A stretch of DNA of 64,000 nt from Sulfurospirillum diekertiae (GTDB taxonomy: Bacteria; Campylobacterota; Campylobacteria; Campylobacterales; Sulfurospirillaceae). The position numbers and the translations under genes were made by a program. The DNA lies in assembly GCF_002162315.1 (NCBI RefSeq), contig NZ_CP021416.1:1562207-1626206 (forward strand). The letters run 5' to 3'. The notes under the pieces were generated by a model. That model made no database searches, was not told the DNA's origin, and saw only the letters and a program-made list of their open reading frames with translations. Shown here piece by piece: positions 53,970 to 62,955 of this stretch. How positions within the stretch are numbered: position 1 is the first letter of the stretch; the number at the start of each line of letters is the position of its first letter.

Positions 53970-55661
53970 ATGGAGTTAAGCGGTTCCCAAATGGTCATAG
54001 AAGCACTACGTAAGGAGAATGTCAGCGTCGTCTTTGGCTATCCTGGTGGTGCTATCATGAATGTTTATGATGAAGTTTACAAACAAAACTATTTTAAACA
54101 TATTTTAACACGACACGAACAAGCAGCTCTGCATGCAGCAGATGGTTATGCACGCGCAACGGGTGATGTAGGCGTTGCCTTTGTTACCAGTGGCCCTGGT
54201 TTTACCAATGCTGTCACAGGTCTTGCAACAGCGTATATGGATTCTATTCCTATGGTTGTGATTAGCGGTCAAGTTCCTATTAGTATGATAGGCACAGATG
54301 CTTTTCAAGAGATTGATGCTGTGGGTATTAGTCGTCCTTGTGTCAAACATAACTACTTAGTTAAAGATGTCAAAGATTTGCCACGTATTTTAAAAGAGGC
54401 ATTTTACATTGCACGAAGTGGCAGACCAGGTCCTGTTCATGTCGATATTCCAAAAGATGTCACAGCACAAATTGGCCATTTCGCCTATCCAAGTGAAATT
54501 AAAATGCAAACCTATAAGCCAACCTACAAAGGCAATCCAAGACAGATTAAAAAAGCGATTGAAGCTATTGCTTTAGCAAAACGTCCTGTTCTTTATATTG
54601 GCGGTGGTGCGATTAACTCAAATGCAAGTGATGAAGTACGTGAATTTGCAAAAATCTGCGGCATTCCTGCGGTTGAGACGTTGATGGCGCGCGGCGTTAT
54701 GGGCGATGAAAATCCATTACTACTTGGAATGCTTGGAATGCACGGCTGCTATAGTGCCAATATGGCCATGAGCGAAGCAGACCTCATGATTGCTTTTGGA
54801 CCACGTTTCGATGATCGTGTTACAGGAAAACTGAGCGAATTTGCAAAACATGCTAAAATCATTCATGTCGATATTGACCCAAGCAGTATTGGGAAGATTG
54901 TTCCGATTGATTACCCCATTGTAGGTGATCTTAAAAATGTTGTAGAGGCGATGATCCCTTTAGCCAAAGAACAAATTGATGAAAACAAATATAAACCTTG
55001 GCGTGATTTGTTAAAGCGTTATGGTGAAATCCATCCATTGAAATATGAAGATTCAAATGAGATTCTTAAACCACAATGGGCAATAGAACGCGTTGGTGAG
55101 ATACTTGGTGATAAAGCCATTATCTGTACAGATGTTGGACAGCACCAAATGTGGGCTGCACAGTTTTATCCTTTCTCTTATCCTCGTCAATGGATTACGA
55201 GCGGTGGACTTGGAACGATGGGTTATGGTCTTCCAGCAGCCATTGGCGCCAAAGTAGCGGTGCCTTCCAAAACTGTTATCAATTTTACGGGTGATGGTTC
55301 TATTTTGATGAATATTCAAGAGTTGATGACTGCCGTTGAAAATAAAGTAGCAGTGGTTAATATCATCTTAAATAATCAGTTCTTGGGAATGGTTCGCCAA
55401 TGGCAAACATTCTTTTACAATAAACGCTACTCTTCAACCGATCTTTCCGTCCAGCCTGACTTTGTCAAACTGGTTGAGAGTTTTGGAGGACGTGGTTTTA
55501 GAGTTAAAACCAAAGATGAGTTTGATAAAGCCCTTAAAGAGGCTGTTGAAAGTAACACTGTCTGTATGATTGACGTTCAAGTTGATCGCTTTGAGAACGT
55601 TTTACCAATGGTTCCAGCAGGTGGAACGCTTTACAATATGATGCTTGAGTATAAGGAGTAA
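53970..55661 (+). CDS. ilvB: Acetolactate synthase large subunit (IlvB)
   Basis: With ATG 53970 (GGAGAGG upstream; 53955 is a weaker alternative) the protein has 563 residues. ThDP catalytic Glu is in RHEQAALHAADGYAR, followed by GVAFVTSGPGFTNAVTG, FGPRFDDRVTGKL and the ThDP/Mg motif GDGSILMNIQELMTAVEN...NNQFLGMVRQWQ (two parts). It makes acetolactate and acetohydroxybutyrate for branched-chain amino acids. It is followed 3 bases later by its regulatory subunit. Confidence 0.95.
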   Translation: MELSGSQMVIEALRKENVSVVFGYPGGAIMNVYDEVYKQNYFKHILTRHEQAALHAADGYARATGDVGVAFVTSGPGFTNAVTGLATAYMDSIPMVVISGQVPISMIGTDAFQEIDAVGISRPCVKHNYLVKDVKDLPRILKEAFYIARSGRPGPVHVDIPKDVTAQIGHFAYPSEIKMQTYKPTYKGNPRQIKKAIEAIALAKRPVLYIGGGAINSNASDEVREFAKICGIPAVETLMARGVMGDENPLLLGMLGMHGCYSANMAMSEADLMIAFGPRFDDRVTGKLSEFAKHAKIIHVDIDPSSIGKIVPIDYPIVGDLKNVVEAMIPLAKEQIDENKYKPWRDLLKRYGEIHPLKYEDSNEILKPQWAIERVGEILGDKAIICTDVGQHQMWAAQFYPFSYPRQWITSGGLGTMGYGLPAAIGAKVAVPSKTVINFTGDGSILMNIQELMTAVENKVAVVNIILNNQFLGMVRQWQTFFYNKRYSSTDLSVQPDFVKLVESFGGRGFRVKTKDEFDKALKEAVESNTVCMIDVQVDRFENVLPMVPAGGTLYNMMLEYKE

Positions 55662-55664
55662 GCG

Positions 55665-56135
55665 ATGGAACATATCAGAAGAGTTTTATCGGTTATCGTT
55701 TTAAATGAAGACGGTGTTTTGTCACGTATATCAGGTCTTTTTGCGGGACGTGGTTACAATATTGACTCACTTACAGTTGCGCCAATACCTAAAACAAATC
55801 TATCACGGTTGACGATTGTGACCTCAGGCAGTGCTCCTGTTTTGGAACAAATTGTAAAGCAATTGCATAAATTGATACCTACGTACAAAGTCATAGAATC
55901 AGGTCAGTTTGTTGAAAAAGAGATGGCGCTGGTCAAGATTCCTTTAAATGAAGACTTTAATGGGCTTGATGCCATGCTTAAAGCGTATAATGGAACAATT
56001 GCTAGTAGCGGTGAGGATTTTATCGTTGTCATGGTTGCAGATGATTATGATCGTATCGATAATTTTTTAAAAGCGGTTAAAAAATACAACCCAACAGACA
56101 TCGTAAGAAGCGGCTCTGTCGCAATGGATATTTAA
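55665..56135 (+). CDS. ilvN: Acetolactate synthase small (regulatory) subunit (IlvN/IlvH)
   Basis: A 156-residue protein. The N-terminal ACT domain reads [36 protein letters not shown]; the C-terminal half is the usual ACT-like second domain ending in [10 protein letters not shown]. It binds IlvB and confers valine feedback inhibition. Its stop overlaps the lpxD start (TAATG). Confidence 0.95.
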   Translation: MEHIRRVLSVIVLNEDGVLSRISGLFAGRGYNIDSLTVAPIPKTNLSRLTIVTSGSAPVLEQIVKQLHKLIPTYKVIESGQFVEKEMALVKIPLNEDFNGLDAMLKAYNGTIASSGEDFIVVMVADDYDRIDNFLKAVKKYNPTDIVRSGSVAMDI

Positions 56136-57085
56136 TGAAACTCAGCCTTCTTGCTCAAGCAATTTCGCTTGAATTTTCAGGTATAGATAAGGAAGTTACC
56201 TCTTTTGCAACACTCAAGGAGGCAACTTCCTCTCAAATTACTTTCTTTGACAATCCAAAACTTTTAACTGACTTGCAAAATACAAAAGCAGGCGTTGTGA
56301 TTCTTTCCTCAGCGTATCAAGAATATCTACCCAAAACATCTCAAGCGCTTATCAGTGACAATCCCCATTTAAGTATGGCGTATGCAAGTGTATATTTTGC
56401 TAAAAAAGCCTTTGATACCTCTTCACCTGCCCATATTTCAGAAAAATGTTTCATTAGTCCAAATGTGGTTATTGGTAGCAATAGTGTGGTTGAGGAAGGC
56501 ACAGAGATTATGCCGCACGTCACCATTGGTGCCAATGTTAAAATTGGTAAAAACGTTAAAATTTTCCCTAATGTTGTTGTGTATGATGATTCAATCATCA
56601 AAGATAACTGTATTATTCAAGCAGGGGCAATTATAGGAAGCGATGGTTTTGGCTATGCTCATACAAAAATGGGTGAGCATATTAAAATCTATCATAGTGG
56701 TAATGTTATCCTTGAAGAAGATGTTGAAGTGGGATCAAATACAACAATTGATCGTGCTGTTTTTGGATCCACTATTATTCAAAAAGGAACAAAAATAGAT
56801 AATCTGGTTCAGATTGGACATAATTGCGAAATAGGGCAAGCCTGTATTTTAGTGGCTCAAACAGGTATTTCAGGCTCGACAAAACTTGGACGTAATGTCA
56901 TTATGGGTGGACAAAGTGCCACAGCTGGACATTTGGAGATTGGTGATTTTGCAACCATCGCAGCACGTGGTGGTGTTTCAAAGTCGATTGAAGGCGGTAA
57001 AATTTACGGCGGTTTTCCACTCACATTACAAAATGAGTGGTTGAAAACGCAAGCAAAACTCGCAAAATTTTTTAAAAAGAATTAA
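56135..57085 (+). CDS. lpxD: UDP-3-O-acylglucosamine N-acyltransferase (LpxD)
   Basis: A 316-residue lipid A biosynthesis enzyme. Uridine-binding N-terminal domain (about 1-100, with [13 protein letters not shown]), then a left-handed beta helix of hexapeptide repeats ([28 protein letters not shown]). The catalytic His lies in [14 protein letters not shown]. It transfers a 3-hydroxyacyl chain from acyl-ACP onto the lipid A precursor. Its link with ilvBN by overlapping codons suggests one transcript. Confidence 0.95.
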   Translation: MKLSLLAQAISLEFSGIDKEVTSFATLKEATSSQITFFDNPKLLTDLQNTKAGVVILSSAYQEYLPKTSQALISDNPHLSMAYASVYFAKKAFDTSSPAHISEKCFISPNVVIGSNSVVEEGTEIMPHVTIGANVKIGKNVKIFPNVVVYDDSIIKDNCIIQAGAIIGSDGFGYAHTKMGEHIKIYHSGNVILEEDVEVGSNTTIDRAVFGSTIIQKGTKIDNLVQIGHNCEIGQACILVAQTGISGSTKLGRNVIMGGQSATAGHLEIGDFATIAARGGVSKSIEGGKIYGGFPLTLQNEWLKTQAKLAKFFKKN

Positions 57086-57097
57086 AAGGATCACGTC

Positions 57098-57343
57098 ATG
57101 GGCGGAAAAAACACAATACTTACTAAATTTCCTTTAGCAGGAACAAAAAATGGAATGATTTCAGTCTCTCATTTGGAAGAGCCATATGGAAATGGATCAT
57201 TTCCTGTTGTAAGTATTGGTATTGCACTGAAAAAAAGTGGGGAAGAGCCTGATTGGAAAGCACATATTCCTTATGAGAATCTTGATGAACTTATTAGTGC
57301 TCTTCAAGATGCAAAAGCACGTTTTGGAACAGAGACAAAATAA
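57098..57343 (+). CDS. Conserved-looking small protein of unknown function
   Basis: An 81-residue soluble protein beginning MGGKNTILTKFPLAG, with VSIGIALKKSGEEPDWKAHIPYENLDELISALQDA in the second half. It has no signal or membrane helix. AAAAGGAT precedes the start, 12 bases after lpxD, so it is probably the last gene of the ilvB-ilvN-lpxD transcript. I do not recognise the family. Confidence 0.65.
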   Translation: MGGKNTILTKFPLAGTKNGMISVSHLEEPYGNGSFPVVSIGIALKKSGEEPDWKAHIPYENLDELISALQDAKARFGTETK

Positions 57344-57350
57344 TATTTAA

Positions 57351-57384
57351 GAGTTTTACATGTGAAGCTTTTACATGTAAAACT
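57351..57384. terminator. Palindrome-built bidirectional terminator between convergent genes
   Basis: GAGTTTTACATGT (57351-57363) is exactly mirrored by ACATGTAAAACTC (57373-57385), with a 9-base gap, forming a 13-bp stem. It is built from a variant TTTACATGTGAA (57355) and an exact TTTACATGTAAA (57370). It lies between the stops at 57343 and 57394. Confidence 0.75.
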
Positions 57385-57393
57385 CATTCTCTC

Positions 57394-58590
57394 CTAAAGT
57401 GTATCGATATACTCTTCGATAGCCACAGCAACGCGTTTTGAAAAGGCAACTGCTTCAACAACCGTTCTGGCTCCTGTGACCACATCACCTGAAGCAAAAA
57501 CGCCTTCCATGGTAGTTCGTCCACACTCATCCGTCACAACCAAACCTTTACCATCAACTTCAATCTGTTTCGCAGTTTGAACAATGTTATCTTTAGGATT
57601 TTGGCTAATAGCAACTAAAATAGAATCTGCTTCAAGTAAACCCTCTTCACCACTTTCATCCGTGCTACTGTAAATAACACCTTTTTCTGTAATCTCTATC
57701 GGCTGTTTATAAAGATCAAACTTAACACCATCAATTTTGGCACATTCGACTTCATGATGCGATGCCGGAATGTTCTCCATACCTTTACGGTACATAATGA
57801 TCACTTCACGAGCACCGTGTCTGACTGCTGTTCTAGCAACATCCATAGCAACATTTCCCGCGCCTAAAACCACAACGGTTTCTCCTAAACGATATACCGA
57901 AGGATTTTTGAGATAGTCAATAGCAAAATGGACATGACCTAAACTTTCACCTTTAATACCAAGTTTTTTAGGAGACCAAACCCCTGTACCAATAAAAACA
58001 GCTTTAAATTCATCTCTAAAAAGATCACCAATGGTAATGTTTTTACCCACCGTTATATTAGGGCGAATTGTTACATCCAATTGGCGTAATTTCGTTTCAA
58101 TCGTGTCTAAGATATCTTTATTGAGCCTAAAATCAGGAATACCGTAGCGTAATACTCCACCAATTTTATCGTGAGCATCGTACATTGTAATTTCATAGCC
58201 TTTTGCACCTAAAATAACGGCTAAAGAGATACCCGCAGGACCACTTCCAATAATCGCCACTTTTTTACCATTTTTTACAGGTTTTTCAAACTGAAGATCG
58301 TTTATGTAAAGATCAGAAATATAATTTTCAATACTTCCAACACTGACTGCCGTTCCTTTTTTATTGAGAATACAGTGACCTTCACAATGTTTTTCATGTG
58401 GACAAACCATAGAACAGATAACAGAAAGAGGATTATTGTCAAAAGCATTTTTTCCTGCTTTTTTAATTTCTCCTGCTAAAAAAAGACGAATCATTTCTGG
58501 AATGGGTGTGCCAACAGGACATCCCGTACGACATGATGGTTTCTTACAGCCCAAGCATGTTTTCGCAAGTGTGATGACATATTTATTCAT
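57394..58590 (-). CDS. GltD-like NAD(P)-dependent oxidoreductase (glutamate synthase small subunit family)
   Basis: A 398-residue protein. The Cys-rich N-terminus, CLGCKKPSCRTGCPVGTPIPEMI and CSMVCPHEKHCEGHC, binds two 4Fe-4S clusters as in GltD/NfnB/PreT relatives. FAD motif VAIIGSGPAGISLAVILG; NAD(P) motif VVVLGAGNVAMDVARTAVR; FAD closing GVFASGDVVTGARTVVEA. No large GltB subunit is adjacent, so an electron-bifurcating or stand-alone NADPH:acceptor role is as likely as glutamate synthesis. It has its own minus-strand start after AAAGGTTAG. Confidence 0.88.
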   Translation of the reverse strand: MNKYVITLAKTCLGCKKPSCRTGCPVGTPIPEMIRLFLAGEIKKAGKNAFDNNPLSVICSMVCPHEKHCEGHCILNKKGTAVSVGSIENYISDLYINDLQFEKPVKNGKKVAIIGSGPAGISLAVILGAKGYEITMYDAHDKIGGVLRYGIPDFRLNKDILDTIETKLRQLDVTIRPNITVGKNITIGDLFRDEFKAVFIGTGVWSPKKLGIKGESLGHVHFAIDYLKNPSVYRLGETVVVLGAGNVAMDVARTAVRHGAREVIIMYRKGMENIPASHHEVECAKIDGVKFDLYKQPIEITEKGVIYSSTDESGEEGLLEADSILVAISQNPKDNIVQTAKQIEVDGKGLVVTDECGRTTMEGVFASGDVVTGARTVVEAVAFSKRVAVAIEEYIDTL

Positions 58591-58675
58591 GTCTAACCTT
58601 TATAAGAATGTGTATGTAAAAATAATGTCGGAATTGTACCAAAACCATATTAATATTGAAGAATATTTTTGAAAG

Positions 58676-58705
58676 AAGTGGGCACTTTTTAAAAAGTGCC
58701 CTTCA
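58676..58705 (-). terminator. Terminator of aspC
   Basis: GGGCACTTTTT (58680-58690) and AAAAAGTGCCC (58691-58701) form a perfect 22-bp palindrome, extended by GAAG/CTTC with one bulge, just beyond the aspC stop codon. Confidence 0.8.
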
Positions 58706-58712
58706 ATAAGAG

Positions 58713-59882
58713 TTATTTGTAGTTTTCAACAAACGCTTTAATACGTCCTATACCATCTTGAATCGTGGTATCGTCGGTTGCAAAAGAGAGTCTAAAATAA
58801 CCATCTGATCCAAAACCAAGACCTGGAACCACGGCAACACCTTTTTCTTCTAAGAGTTTTGCACAAAACTTCATTGAATCATTTTCAACAGCTTTGGTAT
58901 TGACATAAAGGTAAAAAGCACCTTCTGGTTTCATGACTGAAATACCTTTAATATTGTTCAGTAAATCATATGCCATATTTCTACGTCTCTCAAAAGCTGC
59001 ACGCATATTTTCAATATCATCATCTACAAGGCCATTAAGTGCTGGAATGGCTGCTTTTTGTGTAATAGAATTGATATTAGAGGTACTTTGACCTTGAAGA
59101 TCAACAATCGCATCTACAATCTCTTTAATAGGGCAGGCTAAATAGCCAAATCGCCATCCTGTCATCGAGACAGATTTACTCAAACCGTTGACAGTAATAG
59201 TTCGGTTGAACATATCTTCACTAATCGATGCAACAGAGGTGAATTTCAAATGATCAAATAAAATTTTCTCATACATCTCATCCGAAACCACTAAAACATT
59301 GGTTCCCTTAAGAACTTCAGCTAAACCTTCAAGTTCGACTTTTGAATAAACAGCTCCCGTTGGATTGGATGGCGTATTGAACAAAAGCACTTTTGTTTTA
59401 GGTGTAATGGCAGATTTCAGTTGTGCTGGTGTTATTTTAAAGCCAGTTGCTTCATCTGTCTCTATAAACACAGGTGTACCACCAGAGTATTTCACAATTT
59501 CAGGATAGGTTACCCAATAAGGTGAAGGAATAATCACTTCATCACCCTCATTAAGAATCGCCTGGAAAATGTTAAACAATGAGTGTTTTGCACCAACGTT
59601 GACTACAATTTGAGAAGGCTTGTAATCGAGGTTATTTTCACGCTTAAGTTTGCCAGCAATTGCTTTAAGCACTTCGGGCGTACCTGCTACTGCAGTATAT
59701 TTTGAAAAACCATTTTGAATGGCTTCAATCGCGGCATCTTTGACACGTTGTGGTATGTCAAAATCTGGTTCACCAGCCGAAAAGCTAAGAATATCTCTTC
59801 CTTGAGCTTTAAGATCTCTTGCTAAAGCCGTAATAGCCAAAGTTAAAGAGGGTGATAAGACTTGGATTCTTTTTGATAGCAT
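58713..59882 (-). CDS. aspC: Aspartate aminotransferase, class I subgroup I-gamma type
   Basis: Start ATG 59882 (GAGGAAT upstream), 389 residues; a longer in-frame reading reaches into nifE without a ribosome site. PLP enzyme motifs: FSAGEPDFDIPQRV, YTAVAGTPEVLKAIA, NTPSNPTGAVY, the PLP Lys in NGLSKSVSMTGWRFGY and a late RLSFATDD with the carboxylate-binding Arg. It interconverts aspartate and oxaloacetate with glutamate. It follows nifE by 86 bases and may be read with the nif genes. Confidence 0.92.
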   Translation of the reverse strand: MLSKRIQVLSPSLTLAITALARDLKAQGRDILSFSAGEPDFDIPQRVKDAAIEAIQNGFSKYTAVAGTPEVLKAIAGKLKRENNLDYKPSQIVVNVGAKHSLFNIFQAILNEGDEVIIPSPYWVTYPEIVKYSGGTPVFIETDEATGFKITPAQLKSAITPKTKVLLFNTPSNPTGAVYSKVELEGLAEVLKGTNVLVVSDEMYEKILFDHLKFTSVASISEDMFNRTITVNGLSKSVSMTGWRFGYLACPIKEIVDAIVDLQGQSTSNINSITQKAAIPALNGLVDDDIENMRAAFERRRNMAYDLLNNIKGISVMKPEGAFYLYVNTKAVENDSMKFCAKLLEEKGVAVVPGLGFGSDGYFRLSFATDDTTIQDGIGRIKAFVENYK

Positions 59883-59968
59883 GAAACATTCCTCTATAAA
59901 AATATCGTGCAGATTATAGCGAAAATTCAACCGTTTTCTGAAGTTTTCTTTTAATTTTTTAAATAAAT

Positions 59969-61313
59969 TTATCCTAACCAAGGAGCTTCACGGTAAACGA
60001 TTTTAAAGAGAGGATTTTTCAAGGTATTTTCAAGAATGTAAGCAAATTCTAAAATACCACGGTACCCCACATAATTTTTTTCTTTTGCCTTCTCTATATT
60101 GAGAAAGGGGATTTTTGTTTGAACTGCGGCATAGACATTATCACTGTTTGTAATCAAAAGATCAATCTTCTCTTCTTCAATAATATCCATTTGCTCATTT
60201 TCTGGCTCATACATAAACATTCCTTTGCCAAGTAGAAGACGAATCGCTTGTTCTTTATCATCCTCTGTTATATTTTCAATAGACGTTGCGACCACATGCA
60301 TATCTAGCTCTCGTAAAAGAGGAATATACGCCCACGATAGCGTTCCTTGAAGATTAATAAGAACTTTTTTTGCATACAAGCTATCTTTGAAAAGCTCTAA
60401 TTGCTCTGCCAATTTTTTTTCTTCAAAAGCAATGACCTTTTGTGTATTGCGACTCAATTTTCCATCATTAAAAACTTCAGCAATCGTACGTAAAGCATCG
60501 GATGTGGCATATTTTCCAAAAAAAGAAACCTGAATCCAAGGAATTCCCCATATTTTTTCCATTTTTCGTGCCATGGTCGCGAGCGGTTTGGCTGAAATCA
60601 AAATATTGAGTTTGGCTTTATGTGCGTACATAATGGGTTCAACAGAATCACCACTCCCAAAAGTGGTCAGTACACGTAAGCCTATGCTCTCAATCAAAGC
60701 ACAATAGGTTTTCATCTCCTGTAAACTGGCATCACAACTAAGTAAATTAACATCGTAAGGAGTTATTTCTTTTGGCTCTTTACGTCCTATAAGATGTTCA
60801 CAAAGTGTCATACTTGCAATGCGTGCTCCAAAATTTTCAACACCCAAAAAACCAGCTGCTAAAATGGGGACAATCCGAACACCAAGTGCGTGTTGCTTCT
60901 GTTGTGCAATGGCATTGACATCTTCACCAATGAGCGAAGTAACACACGTTATATAGATAAAAATAACTTTGGGTTGGCAGAGAGTTACGATTCGATCCAG
61001 TTGGAACATCAGTTTTGAAGTGCCACCAAAGATAATATCATTGAGGTCTAGGTTACTGCAAAAATAGTTTGAATGCTTTTGTTGGGAAGATTTTTCAATG
61101 AATGTGGTCGTAAAGCACGTCGACGATGAATAGATCAGATGGGCACAATCTTCATATGAGCTTAAAAACTTAAATGCTCCTTCTAAAGCACAATCACTGA
61201 TGGATGATCCAGGATGAAGTCTTTCACAAATATTTTTTTTCTCTTTATCTCCACTATGTGAACACGAAGACTCATTATAAAGCTCCTTAATTGAAAAAAA
61301 AACGTGACATCAT
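59969..61313 (-). CDS. nifE: Nitrogenase cofactor scaffold protein NifE, frameshifted near the start
   Basis: The clear frame runs from inside the gene (MFQLDRIVTL) to 59969. Upstream the same frame stays open with NESSCSHSGDKEK, PGSSISDCALEGAF, YSSSTCF and FCSNLDLNDIIFGG, the NifE order, and IFIYITCVTSLIGEDV. All three NifE-type core cysteines (DCALEG, STCF, ITCVT) and the extra N-terminal pair are present. Start ATG 61313 (AAAGGAAG upstream) connects only if one base is removed from the 9-T run (plus-strand A at 61294-61302); then about 446 residues, normal for NifE. NifE with NifN holds the FeMo-cofactor precursor. It lies 19 bases after nifA. Confidence 0.85.
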
Positions 61314-61332
61314 GGCTTCCTTTAATCGTTCA

Positions 61333-62871
61333 TTACTCCAGATATTCTTGCATGCAAATCTCATATTTTTGAATTTTATAACCAATTTGACGATTGGTTA
61401 TGCCCAATTTCTTGGCTGCTTTTATTTTAATGCCTCTTGATTCTCGTAACACTCTTATAATGGCTTGTCGCTCCAAATCTTCCAAATCAGCCTTAGTTTC
61501 AACTTCTTTAGTAGGAATTTTTGTCTTTGCTGGAAGTACGGAAAAAATTACTTGAGCGTTTACATGTAAAGAGGGAGCAAGAAGAACAATACGTTCCATA
61601 CTGTTTTCCAACTCTCTAATATTACCAGGCCATGTGTACTCTTTGAGCATCATTTGTGCATCAGGCAACAAGGTACGCTCTTTGCCATGACGTCTGCAAA
61701 AACGCTCCAAAAAATAGCATGCAAGCAAGATGATATCATCACCTCGATCACGCAAAGGAGGGGAGTGAATGGGAATGACATTGAGCCTGTAGAAAAGGTC
61801 TTCTCTAAAGCTTCCTTGGCGTACCATCTCTTTAATATCACGATTTGTGGCCGCCACAATGCGCACGTCAACTTTAATCGTCTTTGTTCCACCAAGTCTT
61901 TCAAACTCCTGCTCTTGCAGGACTCTCAGCAGTTTTGCTTGGAGACTTAGACTTAGATCGCCAACCTCATCCAAAAAAAGTGTTCCTTCATGTGCCAGTT
62001 CAAAACGACCTTTACGCATCTCTTTGGCATCCGTAAAGGCCCCTCGCTCATGTCCAAAAAGCTCTGTTTCCAAAAGATTTTCAGGAATGGCAGCACAATT
62101 GAGTTTGATGTAAGGCTTCTCTTTACGATGACTGTAATTATGAATAGCTTTTGCGATAAGCTCTTTGCCCGTTCCCGTCTCACCGCTGATAAAAATCGTT
62201 GAATTGGTACACGCTACTTTGCCAATAATCTCTAAAACATCTTGAATTACAGGACTGTAACCTATGATTTCGTTCTGCTTTAATATCTCCTCTTTGTAGT
62301 AGAGTTTTTCTTCTTTAAGACGCTTTTTTTCATCATTGATTGTTTGGTAGATTTGTTGTGATTGCGCCATGAGCGAAGCGGTAATGGTTAAGATTGTCAC
62401 CATCTCTTCAATATTGCAAAGCGACTTTTGAGTTAAACTCACACCTAAAACACCAAAAAGTTTATTTTGAGAAAGGGCTGGTATGGCAAGATAAGAAATC
62501 TCACTCTTTTTTAAACTGCAGCTTTTATTGAGAAAGAGAATATTTTGATGGATATTTTCAATCACAACAGGCTCTAAAAATTGTGCACATAATCCCGTTG
62601 CACCTTCGCCCACTTTATAGGTAGCTAAGACTTCTTGCCGTTTACTTAGCCCTGCCGAACTTAACACTTCAAGTTCATTACTTTCATCATTAAGCGCATA
62701 ATAAATACTTTTATCCATATAAAAATGCCTCTTAAGAAGGCTGAGCGTCTTTTCAAATGCTATTTCTATGCCAAGTTCACTCCCTTTTAAAGCGAGTGCA
62801 ATTTCATATAAAACTCTGAGCTCTTGATAGCGTGGGCAATCTTGGATAGGGCTGATGCAAATCGTATCCAC
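61333..62871 (-). CDS. nifA: Nif-specific sigma-54 activator NifA
   Basis: A 512-residue activator. The GAF domain covers about 15-175. The AAA+ domain has Walker A GETGTGKELIA, a GAFTGA-type loop reading GAFTDA, Walker B TLFLDEVGDLS and the arginine-finger region NRDIKEM; it ends near residue 420. The C-terminal Fis-type helix-turn-helix, AAKKLGITNRQIGYKIQKYEI, matches NifA. The linker before the HTH has no Cys-x4-Cys, so it is not the classical Cys-linker oxygen-sensing type. It drives sigma-54 promoters of nif genes. A palindromic site stands 35-62 bases upstream. A palindrome copy at 61559 is read as Leu-His-Val-Asn. Confidence 0.92.
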   Translation of the reverse strand: MDTICISPIQDCPRYQELRVLYEIALALKGSELGIEIAFEKTLSLLKRHFYMDKSIYYALNDESNELEVLSSAGLSKRQEVLATYKVGEGATGLCAQFLEPVVIENIHQNILFLNKSCSLKKSEISYLAIPALSQNKLFGVLGVSLTQKSLCNIEEMVTILTITASLMAQSQQIYQTINDEKKRLKEEKLYYKEEILKQNEIIGYSPVIQDVLEIIGKVACTNSTIFISGETGTGKELIAKAIHNYSHRKEKPYIKLNCAAIPENLLETELFGHERGAFTDAKEMRKGRFELAHEGTLFLDEVGDLSLSLQAKLLRVLQEQEFERLGGTKTIKVDVRIVAATNRDIKEMVRQGSFREDLFYRLNVIPIHSPPLRDRGDDIILLACYFLERFCRRHGKERTLLPDAQMMLKEYTWPGNIRELENSMERIVLLAPSLHVNAQVIFSVLPAKTKIPTKEVETKADLEDLERQAIIRVLRESRGIKIKAAKKLGITNRQIGYKIQKYEICMQEYLE

Positions 62872-62905
62872 TGTGTATCTCCTCAGATGGGATGAATGTC
62901 ACCTA

Positions 62906-62933
62906 AACGTAGTATAGTTATTTATACTACGTT
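62906..62933. promoter_or_regulatory. Perfect 11-bp inverted repeat upstream of nifA, ModE-like operator candidate
   Basis: AACGTAGTATA (62906-62916) and TATACTACGTT (62923-62933) are exact complements with a 6-base spacer, in the 84-base gap between the PNPOx-fold gene and nifA. No T-tract follows on either strand, so a terminator is unlikely. The arrangement TATA-N6-TATA within AACG...CGTT resembles the ModE (molybdate sensor) box. A different dimeric regulator is possible. Confidence 0.45.
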
Positions 62934-62955
62934 ATTTTACTGCTATGTTCTAGTC

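Noticed and set aside
3046..61570. Leu-His-Val-Lys as a protein motif
   Set aside because: It occurs in unrelated enzymes at different structural positions, always through the same nucleotide palindrome, and the same DNA is also read as Phe-Thr-Cys-Lys or is non-coding, so the signal is at DNA level.
62906..62933. Rho-independent terminator before nifA
   Set aside because: The stem is AT-rich and no T-tract of useful length follows on either strand.
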